NCBI RefSeq assembly: GCF_000188195.1
Contig: NZ_GL831060.1
Span: 835 to 33,245, forward strand
Length of the DNA: 32,411 nt
Direction of reading: 5' to 3'
Source of the DNA: Succinatimonas hippei YIT 12066
GTDB lineage: Bacteria; Pseudomonadota; Gammaproteobacteria; Enterobacterales; Succinivibrionaceae
Both the position numbers and the translations under genes were made by a program. A model generated the notes under the pieces. It did not search any database. It was given only the letters and a program-made list of their open reading frames with translations, and had not been told where the DNA came from. Of this stretch, positions 6,850 through 14,183 are shown one piece after another (position 1 is the first letter of the stretch; each line of letters opens with the position of its first letter).

Positions 6850-7800
6850 ATGATTAATGCTTGCCTTTTAAATGATGATGACACCCTCAAACTGGTGTCT
6901 GTCGCAGCCGGATCAACCTTACCTACCAACACTATCTGGCTTGATGTAAATCAACCTGACGATGAAGAACGTCAGTGGCTTGAAAAACTGTTAATCGAAG
7001 ACGTTCCTGATGAAGATGAAATGGACGATATTGAGTCATCTTCACGTTTTAGGGTAGGACCTGACGGCGTACACATTTTATCCTTGTTTCCTCAACGACT
7101 TGCCAACGATACCCGCGGTGTAAACATGTCCTTTACCATGAGGAAAAACTTACTGTTGTCTTTTCGTGAAGATGATGTTTCCATTGTCCGCCTTTTACGT
7201 TATTACATTCGCCACGGCAAAGCCAATATACGCTCCGCCCTTGATATTCTGTTAAGTCTGCAGGATTTAAAAGTAGATCAACTGTCAGATATGATCGAGG
7301 ACGCATACAGCACCTTGGATGAAACAGCTGATACCATCATCGAAGAGGGACATGTAGAGGAAAACCTTGAAGAGCTCGTACGTCAGGAAGAATTAAACGG
7401 TCAGATTTTGCAGGCCTTGTACGACAGCCGTCGAGCTCTACGCTTTATTAAAAAAACTTTTGAGTCATCACTTGATGACAGACAAAACCGCAACATTGAT
7501 GAAATGTTAAACGACATTGAATCCATTTTGCCTCATACCCAATTTTTGGCCAACAAGATCAATTTCCAGCTTGAAGCAACAATGGGTTATACCAATCATA
7601 AGCAAAACAAAATCATCAAGATCTTCTCAGTTGCCGCAGTAGTGTTCATGCCGCCAACCTGGATTGCAAGTCTTTACGGAATGAACTTTAAATTTATGCC
7701 GGAACTTGATTGGCGTTTCGGCTACCCTTTATCAATCTGCATGATGATCTTATCAGCAGGGGCTACCTATCTGTTCTTCAGAAAGAAAGGCTGGCTTTAA
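6850..7800 (+). CDS. corA: Magnesium/cobalt transporter CorA
   Basis: Homopentameric inner-membrane divalent-cation channel (Mg2+, Co2+, Ni2+). ATG 6850 follows GGGAG by 7 nt and gives 316 residues, the E. coli length; the six codons before it in frame are not needed. The N-terminal two thirds is the acidic cytoplasmic funnel with long helices (FRVGPDGVHILSLF, VEENLEELVRQEELNGQIL). The first membrane helix (IIKIFSVAAVVFMPPTWIAS) runs into the diagnostic YGMN at 276-279. The loop FKFMPELDW follows, then a second membrane helix and a basic C-terminus (RKKGWL). Monocistronic, divergent from pit, behind a structured leader that may set its expression. Confidence 0.95.
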   Translation: MINACLLNDDDTLKLVSVAAGSTLPTNTIWLDVNQPDDEERQWLEKLLIEDVPDEDEMDDIESSSRFRVGPDGVHILSLFPQRLANDTRGVNMSFTMRKNLLLSFREDDVSIVRLLRYYIRHGKANIRSALDILLSLQDLKVDQLSDMIEDAYSTLDETADTIIEEGHVEENLEELVRQEELNGQILQALYDSRRALRFIKKTFESSLDDRQNRNIDEMLNDIESILPHTQFLANKINFQLEATMGYTNHKQNKIIKIFSVAAVVFMPPTWIASLYGMNFKFMPELDWRFGYPLSICMMILSAGATYLFFRKKGWL

Positions 7801-7806
7801 TCTAAT

Positions 7807-7830
7807 CCTCTCAAGAAAGTACTTGAGAGG
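7807..7830. terminator. Hairpin between convergent corA and Nudix genes
   Basis: CCTCTCAAG-AAAGTA-CTTGAGAGG is a perfect 9-bp stem with a 6-nt loop just after corA. Neither flank has a good U-tract (AAATACTTT on the plus side), so it may act as a weak bidirectional terminator or as 3'-end protection. Confidence 0.6.
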
Positions 7831-7841
7831 AAATACTTTAC

Positions 7842-8360
7842 CTACTTGTAGTAACCTTGTTCCTTAGCCTTTTCTAAAATCTTTTTAAATGCGTAAAGAG
7901 AATCACTGACGCAGCAATCGGCTAATTTTAAAACTTCATCCTCTTTTAAATATAAAATTCCAGATACTTCGCTTTCCTGACGTACGGTTACAGCATCACC
8001 CTTGGCAAAGCATAAATATCCGTAAAGGAACATATCTCCGGACGGAATTTTTGCAAAACCTAAGTCGTAAAAATCGATCTTATTACCATCAATTCCGACT
8101 TCCTCTAAAAGCTCCCTGCGCGCTGCCTCTAAAAAATCTTCACCAGACTCAATCACGCCTCCGATACAAGCATCCAAAAGCCCCGGAGCATAATCCTTAG
8201 ATAAGGTTCTTATTTCAATTAAAAAGCGATTTTGCCTGTCACAATATGCGATATAGCAAGCTCTATGCGGTAAATGCTTTTGCCGCATCTCTTTTCTGAA
8301 AACAGTTTTTATAACCTCGTTATTTTCATCAACTATATCCACAAGCTCATTATCTGCCAT
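7842..8360 (-). CDS. yfcD: Nudix hydrolase, YfcD-like
   Basis: A 172-residue soluble pyrophosphohydrolase-type protein. The Nudix box is complete at residues 68-90: G-x5-E-x7-RELLEEVGI, with the REUxEExGU core intact. The N-terminus (ELVDIVDENNEVIKT, RKEMRQKHLPHRACYI) and overall length follow E. coli YfcD, a relative of isopentenyl-diphosphate isomerase; the substrate is unknown. The frame opens at a GTG (8384). ATG 8360 is chosen because GAGGTG stands 5-7 nt upstream, while the GTG has no ribosome site. It converges on corA across a strong hairpin. Confidence 0.85.
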   Translation of the reverse strand: MADNELVDIVDENNEVIKTVFRKEMRQKHLPHRACYIAYCDRQNRFLIEIRTLSKDYAPGLLDACIGGVIESGEDFLEAARRELLEEVGIDGNKIDFYDLGFAKIPSGDMFLYGYLCFAKGDAVTVRQESEVSGILYLKEDEVLKLADCCVSDSLYAFKKILEKAKEQGYYK

Positions 8361-8625
8361 AAAAACACCTCTTTTTTTCTTCACTGTATTAAAACTTTTT
8401 ACATTGATTTTCAGTGATCAAGTTAAGTAAACATGAAATTATTTATCTCCATAATATCCTTTACATTACAAAATCAGACATACATCATCTTTAACTTGAT
8501 AAATCAGCCTATTTTTGACGTCAATGCGTCTACTCCCCATCCCTGACAATAAATACTGAAAAACCGATTTTTATTTATTAAAATGCTCATTTATAGAGCA
8601 GCATAAACTTTATTTTTAAATACTA
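8361..8625. other. AT-rich intergenic region upstream of the met leader
   Basis: No ORF of note. Two items stand out. Tandem 8-mers TGACGTCA and ATGCGTCT (8516-8531) each match the MetJ box AGACGTCT at 6 of 8 positions. A small hairpin TGCTC-N7-GAGCA lies at 8584-8600. The Nudix promoter should also lie here, but no convincing hexamers were seen. Confidence 0.4.
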
Positions 8626-8655
8626 TTGACTAGTCATCTTTATTTGCGATAGTTT
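8626..8655 (+). promoter_or_regulatory. Candidate promoter of the methionine operon
   Basis: A -35 of TTGACT (8626-8631) is followed either by GATAGT (8648-8653, 16-nt spacer) or TAGTTT (8650-8655, 18 nt). TGACTAGTCA at 8627-8636 is a perfect 10-bp palindrome over the -35, so repressor binding is possible. It would give a transcript starting just before the leader ORF's ribosome site. Confidence 0.5.
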
Positions 8656-8689
8656 AAAAACAAATAAATTTTTATTAAGGAAAAACACA

Positions 8690-8854
8690 ATGTTTTCATC
8701 ATATCAACATAGTGATTTAAATACGAAGCGACCGACGCTTTCGTTTTTAAATGACAATTTATTTTACTCTTCAAGTTTTTTTGATTCTTTCGCTACTGCC
8801 TCTTCCTGCTCCCTCTCTTCTTCCATGGCCATGTCCATGCGAATGTCTCACTAA
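8690..8854 (+). CDS. Candidate methionine leader peptide (54 codons)
   Basis: ATG 8690 follows a strong AAGGA Shine-Dalgarno sequence by 8 nt, and a promoter lies close upstream. The product starts MFSSYQHSDL, is extremely rich in Ser, and ends SSMAMSMRMSH: Met at codons 46, 48, 50 and 52 (8825-8845), directly before the stop TAA 8852-8854. It has no membrane, signal or domain features and does not look like a functional protein. Stacked Met codons next to a stop, ahead of a methionine transporter operon and a hairpin/U-tract region, are the layout of an amino-acid attenuator such as the trp or his leaders. The coding call is strong by its ribosome site and codon pattern; the regulatory role is inference. 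It is not in the MetJ or SAM-riboswitch scheme known for methionine genes. Confidence 0.68.
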   Translation: MFSSYQHSDLNTKRPTLSFLNDNLFYSSSFFDSFATASSCSLSSSMAMSMRMSH

Positions 8855-8947
8855 GACACCCTTTTTCTTATTTAAAGACATTTAATTCATCACGCCCGTA
8901 GTGTATTTGGATTTTTTACTTTAAATAAGTCTATTTTTATCTTTTTT
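8844..8947 (+). promoter_or_regulatory. Candidate attenuator between leader peptide and metQ
   Basis: TGTCT (8844-8848) pairs with AGACA (8854-8858) around the leader stop codon, followed by CCCTTTTTCTT. A second AGACA begins AGACATTTAA (8876-8885), which pairs with TTAAAT..GTCT (8921-8932, two-base bulge), followed by ATTTTTATCTTTTTT, a terminator-like U-tract. The repeated AAGACA lets TGTCT choose either partner, so alternative folds exist. The stems are AT-rich and the exact switching logic cannot be settled by eye. Confidence 0.45.
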
Positions 8948-9000
8948 AAAATTTAACTAATTGATTTTTATCAAAATTATTGTATACATAGGTGAATTTT

Positions 9001-9882
9001 ATGTTATTAAAATCTAAATTTTTATTACTTGCTGCAGCTGTTTTAAGCATAACTGCCTGTAATGATGACAATGCCAACAAGCAAACCGCAAAAACTGAAA
9101 CCGGACTAAAAGAGCTTAAAGTAGGCGTATGCCCTGGACCTTACGGCAAAATGCTTCAAGACACTATTACCGAGAGTTTAAAAGATAAAGGTTATGAACT
9201 TAAAATAATTGAATTTACCGATTACGTTCAGCCTGATCAGGCTTTGGACAGCGGGGAAATCGATGCCAATTTAATGCAGCATCAAGCCTACCTTGACGCT
9301 ATCGTTAAAAACCAAGGATTAAAGCTGACCTCAGTGACTGCCGTACCGACTTTAGGCATGGGCGTATTTTCAGACAAATTTTCCAAACTTGACGAAATCA
9401 CACCCGGATCTTCAGTTGCTATAGCAACAGATGCGGTTAACCTGGCCCGTTCATTGCGCTTACTGCAAGATATCGGTCTTATAACGCTTAAAGATAATCT
9501 TGCCGATGAAAACAAAATTAACGTATCAGACGTAAAAGATAACCCGTTGAATCTTGAGTTTGTCGTTATGGAAGCGGCTCAAATCTCCAGAAGTTTTGAC
9601 AGTATCGGTATCGGCCTTGTTCCTGGCAATTACGCTATAGCGGCAAATCTTGACTACACCAAAGCCTTAGGCGTTGAAAAAGTCGCTCCGTCAATCTTAA
9701 ATGTCGTAACAGTGCAAAACGATCATGTAAACGACATCGGAGCCCTGCTTAAAGATTTGGTGCGCTCAGACAATTTCGTTTCACGCATTAACAATGACTC
9801 ATATTACACAGGTTTTACACGTCCTGACTGGTGGCAAAACTTCAACAAAAATCCCACTGCTGCAGATAATGGAGATAAATAA
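9001..9882 (+). CDS. metQ: MetQ-type substrate-binding lipoprotein (NlpA family)
   Basis: Extracytoplasmic binding component of a MetNIQ importer, 293 residues. ATG 9001 has AGGTGA 5-6 nt upstream; an in-frame GTG at 8992 is less likely. The signal peptide ends in a lipobox ITAC with Cys20 as the lipid anchor. Family motifs follow: LKVGVCPGPYGKML, EFTDYVQPDQAL, GEIDANLMQHQAYLD, VPTLGMGVFSDKF and NLARSLRLLQDIGLI. NlpA-family proteins bind methionine and relatives, so the exact ligand is inferred. The stop overlaps the metN start (TAATG), and the gene sits behind a Met-rich leader ORF. With two downstream 2-hydroxy/2-keto acid enzymes, a methionine analogue or D-methionine could also be the ligand. 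Confidence 0.88.
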   Translation: MLLKSKFLLLAAAVLSITACNDDNANKQTAKTETGLKELKVGVCPGPYGKMLQDTITESLKDKGYELKIIEFTDYVQPDQALDSGEIDANLMQHQAYLDAIVKNQGLKLTSVTAVPTLGMGVFSDKFSKLDEITPGSSVAIATDAVNLARSLRLLQDIGLITLKDNLADENKINVSDVKDNPLNLEFVVMEAAQISRSFDSIGIGLVPGNYAIAANLDYTKALGVEKVAPSILNVVTVQNDHVNDIGALLKDLVRSDNFVSRINNDSYYTGFTRPDWWQNFNKNPTAADNGDK

Positions 9883-10892
9883 TGTCTGAACCAATTCTTC
9901 GCTTAGATAAAGTATCGGTTCAATTTAACGATACCTTTGCCGTAAAGGATGCGTCATTGACTATAAATGAAGGCGACTTTTTCGGCATTGTCGGACCCTC
10001 CGGGGCCGGTAAGAGCACTCTGGTGCGTACCGTAAATCTGCTGCAAAAACCGACTTTAGGAAAAGTATTTTTCGAAGGTGTCGAAATCACCGCCTTAAAC
10101 AAGAAAGACTTAAGACAAACCCGTCTTAAAATCGGCATGATTTTCCAGCACTTCAACTTAATTAAAAATTCATCAGTGCTGGATAACGTCTGTTTTGCTT
10201 TAAAAGCAGCAGGTGCACCTAAAGATGAAATTAAAAAGAAAGCTCTGTTTTGGCTTGACCGTGTAGGACTTAAAGATAAAGCTTCATTATTCCCCTCTGA
10301 TCTATCAGGCGGTCAAAAACAGCGCGTAGCTATTGCAAGGGCTCTTGCCAATGAGCCAAAAATCTTATTGTGCGACGAAGCCACATCAGCACTTGATCCT
10401 AATAACACCAAAGAAGTTGTAAATACCTTAAAGGAAATCAAATCGCACTATCCCATAACTGTACTTTTCATCACTCATCAGATGGAGGTCGCCAGAACAT
10501 TATTTAACAAAATTGCAGTCATGGATTCAGGAAAAATTATTGAGCAAGGTCTTTGCTACGATGTTTTTGCCAATCCACAGCACGAGATCACCAAAAGTCT
10601 TGTCTCAAGTTCATGGCATTTAGAACTGCCTCATGAAGTGTTCCTTCACGAAAAAGAGCTTTTTGTAATCACTTATTCAGGCAATAACGCTTATGAACCG
10701 TTAATTTCCAAAGTATCCCGCGACTTTGCAGTCCAGGTACCGATAGTCGGAGGCAAGATTGAATATATAAGCGGCAAGCCATTGGGCATCTTGGTTATCG
10801 GCATTCAAGGCAATGCAGAAAACCGTACTGCGGCAATCAACTTCATTAAAACCCAGGCAAGGCTTGATCGCCTTACTTACAAGGAGGATTAA
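9882..10892 (+). CDS. metN: Methionine ABC transporter ATP-binding protein
   Basis: ATPase of the MetNI importer, 336 residues, start ATG 9882 overlapping the metQ stop, with GGAGA upstream. Walker A GPSGAGKST is at 38-46, the ABC signature is LSGGQKQRVAIARAL, and Walker B is ILLCDEATSALDP, followed by the switch His in FITHQME. The C-terminal 80 residues (from about EVFLHEKELFVITYSG) form the NIL domain. In E. coli MetN this domain binds cytoplasmic methionine and shuts transport (transinhibition). Its presence argues strongly for a methionine-type system over other ABC importers. Confidence 0.95.
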   Translation: MSEPILRLDKVSVQFNDTFAVKDASLTINEGDFFGIVGPSGAGKSTLVRTVNLLQKPTLGKVFFEGVEITALNKKDLRQTRLKIGMIFQHFNLIKNSSVLDNVCFALKAAGAPKDEIKKKALFWLDRVGLKDKASLFPSDLSGGQKQRVAIARALANEPKILLCDEATSALDPNNTKEVVNTLKEIKSHYPITVLFITHQMEVARTLFNKIAVMDSGKIIEQGLCYDVFANPQHEITKSLVSSSWHLELPHEVFLHEKELFVITYSGNNAYEPLISKVSRDFAVQVPIVGGKIEYISGKPLGILVIGIQGNAENRTAAINFIKTQARLDRLTYKED

Positions 10893-10894
10893 TC

Positions 10895-11557
10895 ATGCTT
10901 GAAGCAACTTTAGATATTTTAGAAAGAGAGCTTGGAAAAGCCTTATGGGAAACCCTTGAAATGATGATTATTTCCGTCGTTATTTCAAGCATTGTCGGCG
11001 TTATTTTAGGTTTTACCCTTTTTACCTGCAAAAGCAAATACTTTACTCCTCGTCCGGTGCTTTATCAGGTATTAGGCGGTTTTATCAATATCGTACGTTC
11101 AATACCTTTTATTATTCTTATCGTATTTACGTTACCGCTTACTTTCTTTATTACCGGTACCAAAATAGGACCTATTGCCGCAGCCGTTCCGCTTAGCATC
11201 TGTGCAATAGCCTTTTTGGCAAGACTAGTAGAAAGCGCCCTTCTTGAAGTGGATGAAGGCGTACTTGAAGCAAGTATCGCACAAGGAGCTTCAACCTATT
11301 TAATAGTTAAAGACGTACTTTTGATTGAAGCGGCTCCTGGATTGATCCGTGCTCTTACTGTAACCGTTATTTCACTTATCGGCTTTTCCGCAATGGCCGG
11401 CATGGTCGGCGGAGGTGGCATCGGCAATCTTGCCATTCAATACGGCTACTACCGTTATGAAAGCGGGGTAATGCTCTTTACCATCATCCTTTTAGTTGCA
11501 ATCGTTCAGTTTTCACAATGGCTCGGAGATTTCATAGCCAAAAGACTAAGTCATTAA
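10895..11557 (+). CDS. metI: Methionine ABC transporter permease
   Basis: Inner-membrane permease of 220 residues (E. coli MetI 217) with five hydrophobic segments. The EAA-type coupling loop is VDEGVLEASIAQGASTYLIVKDVLLIEAAPGLI, abbreviated here by its ends E-A-S-x3-G-A-S. The hallmark FSAMAGMVGGGGIGNLAI follows. Start ATG 10895 lies 2 bp after the metN stop with AAGGAGG 6-8 nt upstream. Third gene of the operon; 23 bp separate it from the oxidase gene. Confidence 0.94.
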   Translation: MLEATLDILERELGKALWETLEMMIISVVISSIVGVILGFTLFTCKSKYFTPRPVLYQVLGGFINIVRSIPFIILIVFTLPLTFFITGTKIGPIAAAVPLSICAIAFLARLVESALLEVDEGVLEASIAQGASTYLIVKDVLLIEAAPGLIRALTVTVISLIGFSAMAGMVGGGGIGNLAIQYGYYRYESGVMLFTIILLVAIVQFSQWLGDFIAKRLSH

Positions 11558-11580
11558 AACGAATTTTTAAGGAGTCAATC

Positions 11581-12942
11581 ATGGAAAAATTTATAAAACT
11601 TATTAAGGACAAACTTGGAGATAAAGTAACACTTGTCTTTGATAAAAAATACTTATCCGATTATGTGGGCGCCATACAAGGTAAAGCCGATGTTTTAGTA
11701 AAAGCAGAAACTACCGATGACGTTGCCGCAGCTTTAAAACTAGCCTATGAAAACGACATAAACATCGTTATCCGCGGAGCCGGAACCAATCTTGTTGCTT
11801 CAACCGTTCCTGAAGGAGGATTGGTTCTTGATGTTTCAAACTTAAAAGAAATCGGACAAATTGATGAGTTTAATCAAAGTATTGAGGTAGGCTGCGGTGT
11901 CAAACTTTGCGATCTGCAAAACTTCGTTGAAAGCAAAGGCTGGTTTTATCCGCCTGATCCTGCTGAAAAAGAAGCAACCATCGGAGGCAATATTTCAACT
12001 AACGCAGGCGGAATGCGTGCCGTCAAATACGGAGTAACCCGTGATTATGTACGTGAACTTGAATTCGTAACTCCGCAGGGAAATGTATTAAAACTTGGTG
12101 CCGACACCATTAAAGACAGTTCCGGACTTAATCTTAAACATCTTGTAATCGGATCAGAAGGAACTTTAGGTGTCATAACCAAAGCAAGACTTAAGCTAAT
12201 TCCCAAACCTGCATATACGCAAAGTGCCCTTCTTGCCTTTACAAGCTTGCGTAAAGCTCTAGATGCTCTACCCACACTTTTTGCCATGAGCTTAAAACCT
12301 ACGGCAATTGAATTTGTTGAACGTAAAGTAATTGCGATTGGTGAAAACTATTTATCAAAAGAGTTCCCTTGTCCTGAGGCTGAAGCATATTTAATTGTCA
12401 CCTTTGACGGCTGTGAACAAGACGTTCTTGATGCATTTAATATTGCGAAGAATGAATTAAAAAACCTCTGTCTTGACTTCATTGCGTTAACCGATCCTAA
12501 GGTAAGCTCTAATGTTTGGGAAATCAGAGCCGCTCTTGCCAAAGCAGTACAGGCAAGCGGTATTTGGGAGCCTGTCGATACCGTAGTCCCCCTAAGCAAA
12601 GTAGCTGATTTTGTCGATTTCGTTAACAAACTGTCGCAAAAAGAAGGAGTACGGATCTTATCATTCGGTCATGCGGGAGACGGGAACGTACATCTGTGCA
12701 TTATTAAAGATGAAATTCCATTAGAAAAATGGCCTTTGGTTTTACAGCACCTTCTTGATGAAATTTACAACAATGTCTATGAGTTAGGGGGACTTACCGC
12801 CGCAGAACACGGCATAGGAAAATCAAAGCGCCGCTATTTCCTTAATCATACCGCTCCCGAAACGATTGCGCTTATGCGTGCGGTAAAAGCGGCATTTGAC
12901 CCTAAAGGACTTTTAAACCCGCATGACGGCTACGCTATTTAA
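11581..12942 (+). CDS. FAD-linked D-2-hydroxyacid dehydrogenase, GlcD family
   Basis: A 453-residue flavoprotein of the PCMH/VAO family. AAGGAG stands 6 nt before ATG 11581, so the longer frame from 11518 inside metI is rejected. The FAD domain shows NIVIRGAGTNLVAS (62-75), PPDPAEKEATIGGNIST (124-140) then NAGG, and GSEGTLGVITKA. The C-terminal oxidase domain has the metal/substrate motif GHAGDGNVHLCI and EHGIGKSKRR. Family members oxidise D-lactate, glycolate or D-2-hydroxyglutarate, handing electrons to quinone or ETF. Its place between metI and a methionine-type aminotransferase suggests a D-2-hydroxy acid related to methionine (2-hydroxy-4-methylthiobutanoate) as substrate. That is inference; D-lactate or another acid remains possible. 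Confidence 0.85.
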   Translation: MEKFIKLIKDKLGDKVTLVFDKKYLSDYVGAIQGKADVLVKAETTDDVAAALKLAYENDINIVIRGAGTNLVASTVPEGGLVLDVSNLKEIGQIDEFNQSIEVGCGVKLCDLQNFVESKGWFYPPDPAEKEATIGGNISTNAGGMRAVKYGVTRDYVRELEFVTPQGNVLKLGADTIKDSSGLNLKHLVIGSEGTLGVITKARLKLIPKPAYTQSALLAFTSLRKALDALPTLFAMSLKPTAIEFVERKVIAIGENYLSKEFPCPEAEAYLIVTFDGCEQDVLDAFNIAKNELKNLCLDFIALTDPKVSSNVWEIRAALAKAVQASGIWEPVDTVVPLSKVADFVDFVNKLSQKEGVRILSFGHAGDGNVHLCIIKDEIPLEKWPLVLQHLLDEIYNNVYELGGLTAAEHGIGKSKRRYFLNHTAPETIALMRAVKAAFDPKGLLNPHDGYAI

Positions 12943-12958
12943 TATTAAGGACAAAAAA

Positions 12959-14119
12959 ATGATTAGTTTAAGTAAAAAAAGTTCAGTTTTTGAAGATTCG
13001 GTAATAAGGCGCATGACTCGTATTTGTAATGAATACGGTGCTTTAAATCTTTCACAAGGATTCCCTGACTTTGATCCTCCGCATGAACTTCTTGCAAAAC
13101 TTGAAGAAACGGCTTTCAAAGGCCCGCATCAATACGCAATAACCTGGGGCGCAGATAATTTCAGAAAAGCGTTATCTAAAAAGGTCGAACATTTTTCAGG
13201 ATTAAGCTACGATCCGCAAAGCGAAATAACCGTTACCTGCGGCTCAACTGAAGCCATGTTAGCTTCAGTTCTTGCAACATTAAATGACGGAGATAAAGTT
13301 GCAATCTTTTCTCCTTTCTATGAGAACTACGGAGCCGATGCTATTTTATGCGGAGCAACTCCGATTTATATTCCGCTGCATGAGCCTTCTTTTAATTTTA
13401 ATGATGAAGAACTTGAACAAGCCTTTAAAGACGGAGCTAAGGCATTAATTTTATGCAATCCGTCTAATCCGTGCGGCAAAGTCTTTACAAAAGAAGAATT
13501 ACTTCGTATCAGTACAATTGTCAAAAAATATGATGCTTTTGTTATCACCGATGAAGTATATGAGCATATCGTTTATGCTCCTTATGAACACTGCTATCTT
13601 GCTTCTTTACCGGGAATGCGTGAAAGAACCGTTATCTGCAACTCACTATCTAAAACATATTCAATCACTGGATGGCGCTTAGGTTATGTTCTTGCTCCTG
13701 CAGAAGTTGCAGATAGAGTCAGAAAGGTTCATGACTTTTTAACCGTTGGTGCCGCTGCCCCTTTACAGGAAGCTGCAGTAACAGCTTTAAATTTTGGCGA
13801 TGAATATTATGCAGCTCTGCAAAAGCATTACACAGCGATGCGCGATAGATTTTTAAACGGCCTTAGCGATGCCGGACTTAAATTCTTTACACCGCAGGGC
13901 ACTTATTTTGTAATGGTCGACATCTCGGAATTCGGATATGAAAGCGACTATGACTTCTGCATAGATTTAGCCCAAAAGGTCAAGCTTGGCGCTGTCCCCG
14001 GGTCAAGCTTCTTTAAAGACGGGTGTTCCCGTTATATCCGTTTTCACTTTGCTAAAAAAGATGATGTTTTAAAAGAAGCCTGCGAAAAACTGAAACAAAT
14101 AAAAATTCTGAAAAAGTAA
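12959..14119 (+). CDS. PLP class I aminotransferase, methionine aminotransferase (YbdL/MtnE)-like
   Basis: 386 residues, fold-type I PLP enzyme. ATG 12959 has AAGGA 7 nt upstream, 16 bp after the dehydrogenase stop. Hallmarks: ALNLSQGFPDFDPP (28-41), YAITWGADNFRKAL, CNPSNPCGKVF with Asn170, ITDEVYEHI with Asp198 and Tyr201, and the PLP lysine Lys232 in NSLSKTYSITGWRLGY. The order of motifs and the QGFPDFD start closely follow E. coli YbdL, which transaminates methionine and 2-keto-4-methylthiobutanoate. In this operon it would convert the keto acid made by the upstream dehydrogenase into L-methionine, or run the reverse. Aromatic or branched keto-acid specificity cannot be excluded. Confidence 0.85.
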   Translation: MISLSKKSSVFEDSVIRRMTRICNEYGALNLSQGFPDFDPPHELLAKLEETAFKGPHQYAITWGADNFRKALSKKVEHFSGLSYDPQSEITVTCGSTEAMLASVLATLNDGDKVAIFSPFYENYGADAILCGATPIYIPLHEPSFNFNDEELEQAFKDGAKALILCNPSNPCGKVFTKEELLRISTIVKKYDAFVITDEVYEHIVYAPYEHCYLASLPGMRERTVICNSLSKTYSITGWRLGYVLAPAEVADRVRKVHDFLTVGAAAPLQEAAVTALNFGDEYYAALQKHYTAMRDRFLNGLSDAGLKFFTPQGTYFVMVDISEFGYESDYDFCIDLAQKVKLGAVPGSSFFKDGCSRYIRFHFAKKDDVLKEACEKLKQIKILKK

Positions 14120-14127
14120 AGAACTTG

Positions 14128-14178
14128 AAAAAACCATCTTCGTACTATTGAATTGTACGAAAATGGTTTTTGTTTTTC
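14128..14178. terminator. Bidirectional terminator between convergent genes
   Basis: AAAACCAT-C-TTCGTAC pairs with GTACGAA-A-ATGGTTTT around a 9-nt loop: 15 pairs, one mismatch. U-tracts follow on both strands (TGTTTTTCATTTTTT on plus; TTTTTTCAAG on minus). It ends the methionine operon and the opposing SDR gene. Confidence 0.9.
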
Positions 14179-14183
14179 ATTTT

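Noticed and set aside
8979-8990. TTGTATACAT just before metQ as a GntR operator
   Set aside because: Short, overlaps the ribosome-site region, and no GntR gene is associated with the methionine operon; chance in AT-rich DNA is likely.
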